64,000 nucleotides of DNA from Gillisia sp. Hel1_33_143 (lineage in GTDB: Bacteria > Bacteroidota > Bacteroidia > Flavobacteriales > Flavobacteriaceae). Both the position numbers and the translations under genes were made by a program. How positions within the stretch are numbered: position 1 is the stretch's first letter; each line of letters starts with the position of its first letter. The notes under the pieces are model-generated. The model saw only the letters and a program-made list of their open reading frames with translations, was not told the origin of the DNA and did not search any database. Location of the stretch: the NCBI RefSeq assembly GCF_900104765.1, contig NZ_LT629737.1:1302001-1366000 (forward strand), written 5' to 3'. Shown here one piece after another: positions 23,790 to 32,728 of this stretch.

Positions 23790-23822
23790 AAAACCTCATT
23801 TCTTACCGATTTGAGGTTTTTT
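23790..23822 (+). terminator. Terminator of the BlaI/M56 operon
   Basis: AAAACCTCA and TGAGGTTTT form a stem with a loop of about 13 nt followed by T-rich sequence, 21 bp after the stop codon. Confidence 0.8.
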
Positions 23823-23849
23823 ATATTTTCAAGTTTTCTGATAAAAGCT

Positions 23850-24851
23850 TCAATTTCCAAACACTCGAGTTGCTAAGTTGCTAAAAACTTTTTTAGCATT
23901 TTCAGGATCACGAGGAACTTCTTCTACTTTCAGTTCACCTGATTTTCCTTTCAACTTATAACTAAAGACAAATTTTGGATCTGCAGCATTTATGTTATAA
24001 GCTCCAAAACGAAGATCATTAAAATATAAAATTTCATCTCTTTTGGCAATAGTATACCAGCCTTGTGAAATAGCGATTATTCGGTTCAGATCTTTTTCAT
24101 CTCTATAATCATTTACCAAATCATGATTCTTGGGAATACGTTTAAATTCTATAGGCTTGGTATCTAAAATTGAATAATCTGCAAGAAGATAAGCATCTTC
24201 AACTTCTACATTGGCAGACCACATAATGGTATTAAATGGACTTGGTCTAGTTTGAATCTGGTTATAAGAAATATCTTGCTCCTCTAAAGCACTTTCAAAT
24301 TTGAAATAGGTGATTGCTTTTAATCCGATGGTACAGATCATATAAATGCTACTAATAATCAATCCTAAGTTGTTATACTTCCTTCTTTGTAAAGATCCTT
24401 TTTTAGCTCTGAAGGCCAATATCAAGAAGATCAAGAATGGCAAGGTGTAAAGCGGATCTATAACAAAGATATTTTTGTAAGCTAACCTAAGATCTAATGG
24501 CCAGAAAAGTTGCGTGCCCCAAGTGGTATGGGCATCTAAAAGCGGATGCGTTATTAAGCCCCAAAACATCAACCATGACCAATCTTTCCAATGTACGTCA
24601 GCTTTCTTTTCAATTTTTGAAATGAGCCAACCAAATATTGGAGCAAAAAGGATTGAAAACAAGATAGAATGTGAAAAACCTCTGTGAATTTCAATGGCAG
24701 TTAAAGTATCTGTAAATAATGGAGCAAAGGAATCTAAGTCTGGAATGGTCCCTGCTATTGCGCCATATAACATCGCTTTATTTCCAACCTTTTTTCCTAA
24801 CACCGCTTCTCCAATTGCAGCTCCTAATACTATTTGAGTTAAAGAATCCAT
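23850..24851 (-). CDS. YdjM-like membrane-bound metal-dependent hydrolase
   Basis: A 333-residue protein with the DUF457/YdjM signature. MDSLTQIVLGAAIGE, PDLDS, HRGFSHS and THPLLDAHTTWGTQLF carry the conserved Asp and His ligands among four to five membrane segments. A 150-residue C-terminal soluble part follows. The family is annotated as an inner-membrane hydrolase, with phospholipase-like similarity and unknown substrate. It is the last gene of the minus-strand operon from 29983, 3 bp after the GT2 gene. Confidence 0.88.
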   Translation of the reverse strand: MDSLTQIVLGAAIGEAVLGKKVGNKAMLYGAIAGTIPDLDSFAPLFTDTLTAIEIHRGFSHSILFSILFAPIFGWLISKIEKKADVHWKDWSWLMFWGLITHPLLDAHTTWGTQLFWPLDLRLAYKNIFVIDPLYTLPFLIFLILAFRAKKGSLQRRKYNNLGLIISSIYMICTIGLKAITYFKFESALEEQDISYNQIQTRPSPFNTIMWSANVEVEDAYLLADYSILDTKPIEFKRIPKNHDLVNDYRDEKDLNRIIAISQGWYTIAKRDEILYFNDLRFGAYNINAADPKFVFSYKLKGKSGELKVEEVPRDPENAKKVFSNLATRVFGN

Positions 24852-24854
24852 AGG

Positions 24855-26327
24855 TTATATTTTGCTGAAAATAGATTTAAAAGCGACAAAGCCAAACCCT
24901 GCAAAAAGCATTAGATGAAATACGATCAATCCAAAATCTTGAAGAACAAAAGCGCTATAAATTCCGAAGCCAAAATACAACCAAAGCGCAGCCTCAATAA
25001 AAGTGCTTAAGGAAAGACTATTGGTTAGATATTTATTCGCTTTCCAGGAATCTTTAATATTATTCACATTGAATTTTGGGGTTCTTATAAACTCACTTTT
25101 CTTTCCAAAATGACCTTCCAAAACGGCAAGTGAATTATGAACTGAAAATCCCATAGCGATCGAGAAGAACGTAATGAACATCCCAATAAATCTGAAGAAA
25201 TTTTTGAAGGAGCTTCCGTGTATCTTCATATAAGTGACTAAATAACAAACAAAAAATATCAAGGTACTAATGGCGAAAAAAGCTATGACATTAAAGTACC
25301 AGCTAAATTGAGGATTGGAATTTTTAATATATAGCACAGGAATGCTTAACACCGCCAATAAGATCACCAGCAAGAACATACTTGAGTTGAGCAAATGGAA
25401 AAATCCGTGAAATTTGGTACCTGCACTTAAATTTTTATCATGTAGGAGTTTGCCATAATTCTTCTGAAAGTTTTCAGCTGCTCCCTTGTTCCATCTAAAT
25501 TGTTGAGATTTCGCTGCACTAATTGCAATAGGTAATTCTGCAGGAGTTTCTACATCTTCCAGATATTTGAATTTCCAATTCTTTAACTGAGCTCGATAGC
25601 TAAGGTCAAGATCTTCAGTTAACGTATCTCCGCTCCAGTTTCCGGAATCCATAATACATGCTTTTCTCCAGATTCCGGCCGTTCCATTAAAATTGATAAA
25701 ATGCTTACCGAAATTTCTCCCGGTTTGTTCCAGAATGAAATGAAAATCGAGTGCAAAGGCCTGAATTTTGGTTAAAAGAGAATAATTTCTATTGATATGT
25801 CCCCAACGAGTTTGAACTACACCCACATTTGGATCTTTAAAATATGGCACCGTTTGTAACAACCAATCGGGTTGAGGTAAGAAGTCTGAATCAAAAATGG
25901 CAATAAATTCTCCTTTTGCGATCTTCAAACCTTCTTTTAATGCTCCGGCTTTAAATCCAGTTCTATCAAGCCTTTGAATATGTTGAATATCGAGCCCTGT
26001 TTGTTGTAATTCCAAGATCTTATCGGCGATCATCTTTACCGACTCATCTGTAGAATCATCCAAGACCTGAATTTCTAATTTATCTTTAGGATATTCAATT
26101 TTCGAAATATTATCTAAAAGCCGTTCCATGACGTACAGCTCATTATAGACAGGCAGCTGAATGGTAACTTTTGGGATCTGTTCGGCTATGGAAAGATCAA
26201 ATTTTAAAGAAGTATCTGGTTGTTTCTTAGATCTTAGATAATTAACAAGAAGGCTTAACTGAGAAAAACTATAGAGCAAGATCAGCAATAGGGCAATGGT
26301 GTAGATGATGATGATCGCAAACTCCAT
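24855..26327 (-). CDS. Processive membrane GT2 glycosyltransferase (CslA/cellulose-synthase-like)
   Basis: A 490-residue inner-membrane enzyme. An N-terminal membrane segment (3-28) precedes a GT2 catalytic domain: QLPVYNE, LDDSTDES, DSD (146-148), the catalytic TEDLD (238-242) and QQFRW (275-279), the QxxRW hallmark of processive beta-glycan synthases. Four to five C-terminal membrane segments complete it. The QVLDDSTD and QLPVYNELYV wording resembles plant CslA mannan synthases, so a beta-mannan or glucomannan product is conceivable, but cellulose-like or lipid-linked products are not excluded. It overlaps the upstream glycosyltransferase gene by 1 bp. Confidence 0.88.
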   Translation of the reverse strand: MEFAIIIIYTIALLLILLYSFSQLSLLVNYLRSKKQPDTSLKFDLSIAEQIPKVTIQLPVYNELYVMERLLDNISKIEYPKDKLEIQVLDDSTDESVKMIADKILELQQTGLDIQHIQRLDRTGFKAGALKEGLKIAKGEFIAIFDSDFLPQPDWLLQTVPYFKDPNVGVVQTRWGHINRNYSLLTKIQAFALDFHFILEQTGRNFGKHFINFNGTAGIWRKACIMDSGNWSGDTLTEDLDLSYRAQLKNWKFKYLEDVETPAELPIAISAAKSQQFRWNKGAAENFQKNYGKLLHDKNLSAGTKFHGFFHLLNSSMFLLVILLAVLSIPVLYIKNSNPQFSWYFNVIAFFAISTLIFFVCYLVTYMKIHGSSFKNFFRFIGMFITFFSIAMGFSVHNSLAVLEGHFGKKSEFIRTPKFNVNNIKDSWKANKYLTNSLSLSTFIEAALWLYFGFGIYSAFVLQDFGLIVFHLMLFAGFGFVAFKSIFSKI

Positions 26328-27019
26328 TATTTAATACTGTATTTAAAAATCCAACCTAATATTTTCACACCTGCAAAGATAGCACCTTTAACAGTTCCTG
26401 AAACTTTTGAAACTCCTATTCGATTTTTATAATGCACAGGAACTTCTATATACGAGAATTTTTGCCTGATGGCTTTTAGCTGCATTTCTACCGTCCAGCC
26501 ATAGGTTTTATCCTGCATGTTTAGCTGAAGTAGTTTATCATATTTTATGGCTCTAAAAGGGCCAAGATCGGTGAAATTTGCATTGAAGAATAATTTCATC
26601 AATGTTGTAGCCAATTTATTTCCGAAACGTTGAGGGAAGGTCATAGATCCCGGTTCGCGCAGAGATCTTACTCTCGCACCTATAACCATATCTATATTAT
26701 CATTAATAATAGGGGCGATGATCTTATCCATTTCTGAAGGGAAATCGCTGTAATCTCCATCCAGAAAAACAATGATATCCGGCTTAATTTCTTGGTTTGA
26801 AATATAATCCATGCCTTTTAAACAGGCATAGCCATAACCTTTTCTGCTTTCTTTAAGTACCGTAGCACCGGCTTGAGCAGCATTTTCTTCGGTCTTGTCT
26901 GTAGAATTATTGCTGACTACTATAATTTCATCAACAAAATCCGGAATTTCAGCAATTACTTTTGCAATAGAATCTGCTTCGTTATAAGCGGGAATAATAA
27001 CTTTAATGATCTCAGGCAT
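26327..27019 (-). CDS. GT2 glycosyltransferase, dolichol/undecaprenyl-phosphate sugar transferase type
   Basis: A 230-residue single-domain GT-A enzyme. IIPAYNEADSI, VVSNNSTDKT, LDGDYSDFPSEM (the DxD-type site) and TYGWTVEMQLKAI match the DPM1-like group that moves a sugar from a nucleotide sugar to a polyprenyl phosphate. It lacks the C-terminal membrane segments of ArnC- or GtrB-type enzymes. A TAATG junction couples it to the downstream processive GT2 gene. The pair suggests one surface-glycan pathway; the sugar cannot be read from sequence. Confidence 0.85.
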   Translation of the reverse strand: MPEIIKVIIPAYNEADSIAKVIAEIPDFVDEIIVVSNNSTDKTEENAAQAGATVLKESRKGYGYACLKGMDYISNQEIKPDIIVFLDGDYSDFPSEMDKIIAPIINDNIDMVIGARVRSLREPGSMTFPQRFGNKLATTLMKLFFNANFTDLGPFRAIKYDKLLQLNMQDKTYGWTVEMQLKAIRQKFSYIEVPVHYKNRIGVSKVSGTVKGAIFAGVKILGWIFKYSIK

Positions 27020-27098
27020 TCAGAAAAATAGATTTGTCTTGAGGCATTTTGCGCAAAAGCTAATGTTGAGTACGCAAAATAAAGGCTTTACTTACAAT

Positions 27099-28694
27099 TT
27101 ATCTGCTTTTCTGATTTAATAAATCCATTAAATCTACATCATTTCCTAAAAGAACTTCTTCAGAATTTATTCTTCCGTCTAAAGATCCATTTTCTAATTT
27201 AAGGACTCCTCTTGGGCAAACTGCAGCGCAAATTCCGCAGCCAACACAACTGGCTCTAACAATGTTTTCTCCTTTTTGAGCATACGCACGAACGTCTATT
27301 CCCATTTCACAATACGTAGAACAGTTTCCACAGGAAATGCACTGTCCGCCATTGGTAGTGATTCTAAATTTTGAGAATAAACGTTGTTGCAATCCTAGAA
27401 TTGCTGCCATAGGGCAACCAAATCTGCACCAAACTCTATTTCCAAAAATAGGGTAGAAGCCTGTTCCAATAACTCCGCTAAAAATAGCTCCAATTAAAAA
27501 ACCGTATGCTTGGCGCAAGGTTTCTGCATTAAATAAAAAGAGGTTACTGCCACTGCTGTAATGAAATCCTATTAAAGAAAGAACTATCACTAAATAGCCA
27601 ATGGCTCCAATTCTTGCATCTTTTGCTAATTCTTCTTTTTTAAAGAACCAAATTCCAGCAAAAAGCAAGGTTAAAAATATACCAACTCCTATTAAAAAAG
27701 TATCTCTTGTTAACCAATATTTAGAAGCATCGTCCCCTAAATAAGAATAGATAACAGCGGTGGTCATAACAACTACAAATACTAATACACTATGTACAAC
27801 CCAACGTTCTACTTTCCATGCAAACTGACTTTTATCTGATAACTGTCTATAAGAATCCCCGGCTGTTTCGGCTAAACCTCCACAACCACATACCCAGCTA
27901 CAATACCAACGTTTTCCGTATTTGTAGGTGAGAATTGGAGTAATCACAAAAATGGAAACAATTCCAAATAACAATAAAGCCAAGCCAATATCTCCGGCAG
28001 AAATAAAATCGTCTAATCTGTATTGTTCAAAATTATAATAATTAAGTGGCCAGATATTTTTCAGATCATAATAAGGAAGGCTAAAAGTATCACTATTCAA
28101 TCTTGCCATAAATTCCGGAATTAGGAAAGCGAAGGCTGTTTGAAAAAAGATGACTGAAATGGTTCTTAGTTTTTCATATCTATTATGGCGATATTTCCAG
28201 ATGAATTTTATTCCAAAGGCAGCAATAGCAATAGTGTACAGCGTTCCGTAAACAAACCATTGGCTAGCCGGATTTCCGCTTAATGCTTTACTCAGCGGAT
28301 CGAAAAGCGCAATTAAACCCGTGTTATCACCATCTTGAACCAATCCTATAAATTGAGGAAAGAAATATAATACAATATAAAATCCTGTTAGAGAAATTCC
28401 TGCAAGCCAAGCCAAATATCCCCTGCTAGACATAGACTTAAACCAAACTCCGTCATTCTTTATACCGGGATGTGTATCTGAATATGCAGCTTTTGCAAAC
28501 CAAACAATTCCTGCAAATATGGAAGCCAGAGAAATACTTAGCCACAAGGTTTTATTAGGAAAATTTATATTGAAAGCTGCTAACAACAAAATAATAAGAC
28601 CACTCATTCCTAAAAAAGTAGCGAGCTTTTGCTGTGTATTTATAGACTTTGGTGGTTCGCCGGTGAGCGCCATATTAGGGTGAATAGAACTCAT
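27099..28694 (-). CDS. Membrane polyferredoxin (NosR/NapH/CcoG-like) 4Fe-4S protein
   Basis: A 531-residue protein with about ten membrane segments. A cysteine block CSWVCGCGG lies in a loop, then CRFGCP, and a C-terminal pair of ferredoxin motifs: CISCGNCSTYC near 460 and CVGCGICAAVCP near 495. Such proteins conduct electrons between membrane and soluble donors in the cytoplasm. Only 2 bp separate it from the FAD oxidoreductase gene, so the two probably form one electron-transfer module. I recall this pair near ArsS-type clusters in flavobacteria, but it is a separate transcription unit from the ArsS operon here. Confidence 0.87.
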   Translation of the reverse strand: MSSIHPNMALTGEPPKSINTQQKLATFLGMSGLIILLLAAFNINFPNKTLWLSISLASIFAGIVWFAKAAYSDTHPGIKNDGVWFKSMSSRGYLAWLAGISLTGFYIVLYFFPQFIGLVQDGDNTGLIALFDPLSKALSGNPASQWFVYGTLYTIAIAAFGIKFIWKYRHNRYEKLRTISVIFFQTAFAFLIPEFMARLNSDTFSLPYYDLKNIWPLNYYNFEQYRLDDFISAGDIGLALLLFGIVSIFVITPILTYKYGKRWYCSWVCGCGGLAETAGDSYRQLSDKSQFAWKVERWVVHSVLVFVVVMTTAVIYSYLGDDASKYWLTRDTFLIGVGIFLTLLFAGIWFFKKEELAKDARIGAIGYLVIVLSLIGFHYSSGSNLFLFNAETLRQAYGFLIGAIFSGVIGTGFYPIFGNRVWCRFGCPMAAILGLQQRLFSKFRITTNGGQCISCGNCSTYCEMGIDVRAYAQKGENIVRASCVGCGICAAVCPRGVLKLENGSLDGRINSEEVLLGNDVDLMDLLNQKSR

Positions 28695-28696
28695 AG

Positions 28697-29983
28697 TTAT
28701 GCTGTTGTAAGTTGATTTTTAAATGCTAAAAAGATCTCTTTTTCGTGTGTTTTGTAAAACTCAGGATCAAAATTAGCTTCTTTTAAATGAGAAAGCACAT
28801 ATTCTATGCTTCGTTCTTCATTCAACCACCGATCTATCACTTCGTGTCTTAATCTAATTCCGTAGATGTTTATACCTAAGAATTTATTGGAAGTTTTATC
28901 GAATGAAATGGTAAGAAATTTCGTTTCATCTTCATATTTCCAATTAAGTTGTTGTTCATTTTCTTTAGGTTTACTCCACACCCAACCATAGGTTTGATAT
29001 TCTATATCGAAGAATTTCGCACTATTAAACCAATTTCCGGGTTTGTAGGGAATTTTGTTTCCTGTTAAGGTTTGTGCCAAGGTCTCACCCATCATTCTAC
29101 CGGTATACCAAACGGCTTCAATTGGTTTTCTCTCACCAATATTTTTACGCTGCTGCACGCAATCTCCAATAGCATATACATCTGAAATGTTTGTTTGAAG
29201 ATATTCATCTACCAGAATTCCTTTATCTACTTCAAGAGAAGTAGTCTTTAAAAACCCAATATTTGGATGTACACCTGCACAAAGTCCTACGATCTCGCAT
29301 GCTATTTCTTCTCCTTTCTTAGTCAAAATACCTTTTACTCGTCCGTTTTCATCTGAGAGGATCTTATCTAATTCTTCTTCATGTCTTAGATCTACGCCGT
29401 GTGAAATAATATGTTTGGATATTAAATGTGCATCGTGATAGGGTAACACACTTCCCCAAAATGCCTTTTCTCGAACTAGAAATGTAACATCGATCTTTCT
29501 TGTTCTAAGCATTTCAGCCATTTCAACACCAATCAATCCGCCACCAATAAGTACTGCTTTTTTACAATTAACAGAATTCTTTTCCAGCAATTCCAGATCT
29601 TGTTTGGTTACTAGGCCTTGAACTCCTTCCAGCTCTTCGCCTTCCCAACCAAATTTATTAGGTAACGAGCCGGTAGCTATTATTAGCTTATCATATTTCA
29701 TTTCTTGCCCAACAGAAAAGTGCAGTGTTTTTTGCTCAAAATCTATCTTTTCTACCCATGCTTTTTTTAGTTCAATTCGGTTCTTTTCCCAAAACCAATC
29801 TTCGTAAGGTTTTAGGTGATTCCACTTCATATGGCCCATATAGACATACATGAGAGCAGTTCTAGAAAAGAAAAAATCTGATTCTCCGGAAATAACGGTG
29901 ATCTTTTTATCAGAATTTTTCCGAATATGCCTTGCGGCAGTAATTCCTGAAATTCCGTTGCCTATTATGACAATGTGCTCCAT
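28697..29983 (-). CDS. FAD/NAD(P)-dependent pyridine-nucleotide disulphide-type oxidoreductase
   Basis: A 428-residue flavoprotein. The N-terminal FAD site is IVIIGNGISGITAARHI, the NAD(P) site is AVLIGGGLIGVEMAE (about 145-160), and YAIGDCVQQR is the second FAD motif. No CxxxxC redox disulphide is seen, so it resembles nitrite-reductase- or rubredoxin-reductase-like members. It probably feeds electrons to the 4Fe-4S membrane protein 2 bp downstream. It is the first gene of the operon 29983-23850, divergent from the GH113-like gene across 175 bp. Confidence 0.88.
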   Translation of the reverse strand: MEHIVIIGNGISGITAARHIRKNSDKKITVISGESDFFFSRTALMYVYMGHMKWNHLKPYEDWFWEKNRIELKKAWVEKIDFEQKTLHFSVGQEMKYDKLIIATGSLPNKFGWEGEELEGVQGLVTKQDLELLEKNSVNCKKAVLIGGGLIGVEMAEMLRTRKIDVTFLVREKAFWGSVLPYHDAHLISKHIISHGVDLRHEEELDKILSDENGRVKGILTKKGEEIACEIVGLCAGVHPNIGFLKTTSLEVDKGILVDEYLQTNISDVYAIGDCVQQRKNIGERKPIEAVWYTGRMMGETLAQTLTGNKIPYKPGNWFNSAKFFDIEYQTYGWVWSKPKENEQQLNWKYEDETKFLTISFDKTSNKFLGINIYGIRLRHEVIDRWLNEERSIEYVLSHLKEANFDPEFYKTHEKEIFLAFKNQLTTA

Positions 29984-30158
29984 ATATTTCCTAATTTTAA
30001 GAAGTGTTAAGAATGGCTATTAAAAAAGCATGAGTCGTACTGCTTGGTATACCTTTCAAAGCTAATAAGGTAAAGTACGCAGAAATATGCTATAATTACA
30101 AAGGTTTCCTCCATTTTTGTGCTTTGTTTTAGGCTAAAATCTTTTGAATAGAATTAAT

Positions 30159-31199
30159 ATGAAGGTCAGTAATTTCAAATCTCAATTTCAGATTATTTCA
30201 GCAATGTTCTTTCTTGTGCTGCTTACTTCTTGTGAAGCTCAGAATACTTCAGAAAAAATAAATGGAATTAGCTTAGTGGCTTCCAGAGAGAAAATTTCAG
30301 CAAATGATATTCAGCCAATAAAAAAGGTTAATGCTAATACGGTTGCCTTGATGCCTTTTGGTTTTATGGAAAGCTTGAACAGTCCTAAATTGTATTTTAA
30401 TCTAGAAAGACAATGGTGGGGCGAGCGCGAAGAAGGTATAAAAGAAAGTATCGAACTTATGCGTAAAGATAGTTTGGAAGTCATGCTAAAACCTCAGATC
30501 TGGATCAGGAATGGCGAATTTACCGGGGATGTAAAAATGAATTCTGAAGCAGATTGGGTAAGTTTTGAAGAGCAATACGAAGAATTTATTCTCTTGTATA
30601 CAAAAATTGCTGAAAGTGAAAAGGTGGAGATCTTGTGTATTGGTACAGAATTATATGAATTTGTAAATGCAAGACCAGATTTTTGGAATAAGCTGATCGC
30701 CGACCTTCGCAAGGTATATTCCGGAAAACTTACCTATGCCGAGAATTGGGATAAGATGGATAAAGTTGAGTTCTGGGCAGCACTAGATTATGTTGGAGTG
30801 GATGCCTATTTTCCTTTAAATGTAGAAAGATCTCCAAAAATTGAGGAGCTGCGTAAAGGGTGGGAACCTTATAAAAATTCTTTAAAGATTATTTCTGAAA
30901 CTTCTGGAAAACCTATTCTTTTTACGGAATATGGTTATAGAAATATAGATTTTGCAGCTAAAACTCCTTGGGATTCTTCCAGAGAATTAAAAGATACCAA
31001 CAACAAATTACAAGCAGATGCTTTAGAAGCTTTGTATCAAGAATTTTGGCAGGAAGACTGGTTTGCTGGCGGATTTTTATGGAAGTGGCATCACAATCAT
31101 GCTGTAGCCGGGGGAGATAAAGACACTCAATTTACACCTCAAAATAAACCGGCAGAACAGGTGGTTAAAAATTATTACGGCAGAGTTTTTACAAACTAA
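30159..31199 (+). CDS. GH113-like glycoside hydrolase, lipoprotein
   Basis: A 346-residue protein from the ATG at 30159, 15 bp inside a TTG-started frame. The lipoprotein signal is LLTSCEAQ. The (beta/alpha)8 barrel shows IGTELYEF (likely acid/base Glu) and LFTEYGYRN (likely nucleophile Glu), in the spacing expected of clan GH-A and most like GH113. GWEPYKNSL and FLWKWHHNHAV also fit that group. Characterised GH113 enzymes are beta-mannanases. Its 3' end overlaps the convergent TIGR04283-type gene by 11 bp. It is divergent from an operon with a CslA-like synthase, so it may trim or recycle the same glycan. Confidence 0.8.
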   Translation: MKVSNFKSQFQIISAMFFLVLLTSCEAQNTSEKINGISLVASREKISANDIQPIKKVNANTVALMPFGFMESLNSPKLYFNLERQWWGEREEGIKESIELMRKDSLEVMLKPQIWIRNGEFTGDVKMNSEADWVSFEEQYEEFILLYTKIAESEKVEILCIGTELYEFVNARPDFWNKLIADLRKVYSGKLTYAENWDKMDKVEFWAALDYVGVDAYFPLNVERSPKIEELRKGWEPYKNSLKIISETSGKPILFTEYGYRNIDFAAKTPWDSSRELKDTNNKLQADALEALYQEFWQEDWFAGGFLWKWHHNHAVAGGDKDTQFTPQNKPAEQVVKNYYGRVFTN

Positions 31200-31875
31200 G
31201 TTTGGTTTTATAATAAGTATGTAGTTCATCTGGAGAAGCACCTCGATACTTTTTCCAATAGATCTGTAAGAACACATATTGCACTTTCCAAACTCCATAT
31301 TCTTCATAACGGCGAGCAGAAGTAGTTAACCATTTTTTGATGACTACAAATTGATTTTTCTCATAAAGCCTTCTTATAATGTCGTTGTCTTCATACACGA
31401 TAAAAGATTCGTTAAAACCTCCAATATTTTTGAATAGATTCCTTTCTACAAACAGGGATTGATCTCCACCACGACAAGCTTTATGATTAAATTTCGTGAA
31501 ATATCCCATCAGGTTCAACCACCAGTGATTCTTATCAAATTTCATACAAAAACATCCCGCTAAATTGCCTTGTTCTATTTGCTCTACAATTTCAAGATCA
31601 AAATTATATGGAGGGAAGCTATCGGCGTGAAGAAAATAAAGCGTCTTACCTTTTGCAATAGCGGCTCCGGCGTTCATTTGCTTTGCTCTGCCCTTATTAG
31701 AACTTATAAAAATCACTCCTTCCTGATCTGATGATAATGCAGCAGTATTATCTGTACTTCCGCCATCTACCACAATAATTTCAGAAATATAGATAGATGA
31801 AGAGCTTCTTAAGTGCTCTAACAGATGAAGGATGTTGGCCTCTTCATTAAAAACAGGAATAATTATGCTGATCAT
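31189..31875 (-). CDS. TIGR04283-type GT2 glycosyltransferase
   Basis: A 228-residue GT-A enzyme. IIIPVFNEEANI, VVDGGSTDNT, FISSNKGRAKQMNAGA, LHADSFPP (the DxD site) and GGDQSLFVERNLF match the TIGR04283 group, named for its association with arsenosugar gene sets. It would add a sugar or polyol unit to an acceptor. It is the last gene of the twelve-gene operon, 2 bp after the DUF547 gene, and its 3' end overlaps the convergent GH113-like gene. The association is genomic; no activity is proven for the family. Confidence 0.85.
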   Translation of the reverse strand: MISIIIPVFNEEANILHLLEHLRSSSSIYISEIIVVDGGSTDNTAALSSDQEGVIFISSNKGRAKQMNAGAAIAKGKTLYFLHADSFPPYNFDLEIVEQIEQGNLAGCFCMKFDKNHWWLNLMGYFTKFNHKACRGGDQSLFVERNLFKNIGGFNESFIVYEDNDIIRRLYEKNQFVVIKKWLTTSARRYEEYGVWKVQYVFLQIYWKKYRGASPDELHTYYKTKLSL

Positions 31876-31877
31876 GA

Positions 31878-32687
31878 TTATTTCTGTTCGTTAAGATTCC
31901 AATTGTAGTCTTTATAGTTAAGGGTTGCAGTATCGCTAATCTTAGTTTCTGCGTATTTATTGATGTAATCTATCACTGTTTGATCACTATCTCTAAAATC
32001 TTTTCTATACCAGTCGAAAATTGAAGAAAACTTTGGTGAATTTTCAGAAAGATCATTTTTATCTGAATTAATGAATTGGGTAGTAGCCTTTTCTAACTGC
32101 TCATTGATTTTCGCAGCAGTATAAGCTTCATTCATCAACTTTGGACAAGAAATAGAAGCGCAATTAATGGCAAAATGAATTCTTGGCTCATTCATTTTTC
32201 TCAGGATACTATTTTCAATTCCACCTAAAGAAATTTGAACATTTCCAATTTTTACCATGTCTTTGGTCCAAGCACCTTTAATGTCTTTGATACTTTTTAC
32301 AGGATAATTTTCAAGTATCAACTTAACAGTGTAGGCGTTATAAGTGTTTATGTAATACGCCAACTGTTCTTGCACCGACCATTTATCTGAAGGTTGGTGA
32401 TTAGATAACATAGTGATATAAGAATCCAGCGCTGTTCTGTCTGCCTGGAACCCTTTATAATCTACCAAACCATCACTATTCACATGCTTTTTAAGCAGTT
32501 TGTCCCAAGCGCTATGATCTACATTTACTTCAGAATTTGCCGTGGTAGAAACGATCTCTTCGGAAGCCTCTTTGTTAGACAAACCTTTGTCATTAAGACC
32601 TGCAGCCGATAATAACGTACAGGAATTAAGCACTAAAAGGCTTATTCCGGTAAAAAGTAACGGGCGAATGAATGTAATTTTTTTCAT
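31878..32687 (-). CDS. DUF547 domain lipoprotein
   Basis: A 269-residue protein with a lipoprotein signal (LVLNSCTLLSAAG). The DUF547 domain begins near 70 (VDYKGFQADRTALDSYI). It has QLAYYINTYNAYTVKLILENYP, IENSILRKMNEPRIHFAINCASISCP and IFDWYRKDF. The CASISCP segment is the most conserved part and may hold a catalytic cysteine of papain-like (NlpC-related) fold. Exported and probably anchored to the outer or inner membrane, its function is unknown. It sits between the PNP and the final glycosyltransferase gene. Confidence 0.88.
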   Translation of the reverse strand: MKKITFIRPLLFTGISLLVLNSCTLLSAAGLNDKGLSNKEASEEIVSTTANSEVNVDHSAWDKLLKKHVNSDGLVDYKGFQADRTALDSYITMLSNHQPSDKWSVQEQLAYYINTYNAYTVKLILENYPVKSIKDIKGAWTKDMVKIGNVQISLGGIENSILRKMNEPRIHFAINCASISCPKLMNEAYTAAKINEQLEKATTQFINSDKNDLSENSPKFSSIFDWYRKDFRDSDQTVIDYINKYAETKISDTATLNYKDYNWNLNEQK

Positions 32688-32728
32688 AATTCAAGTGTTA
32701 GCAGATCAAAATTGGGTGGTTAATCCAG

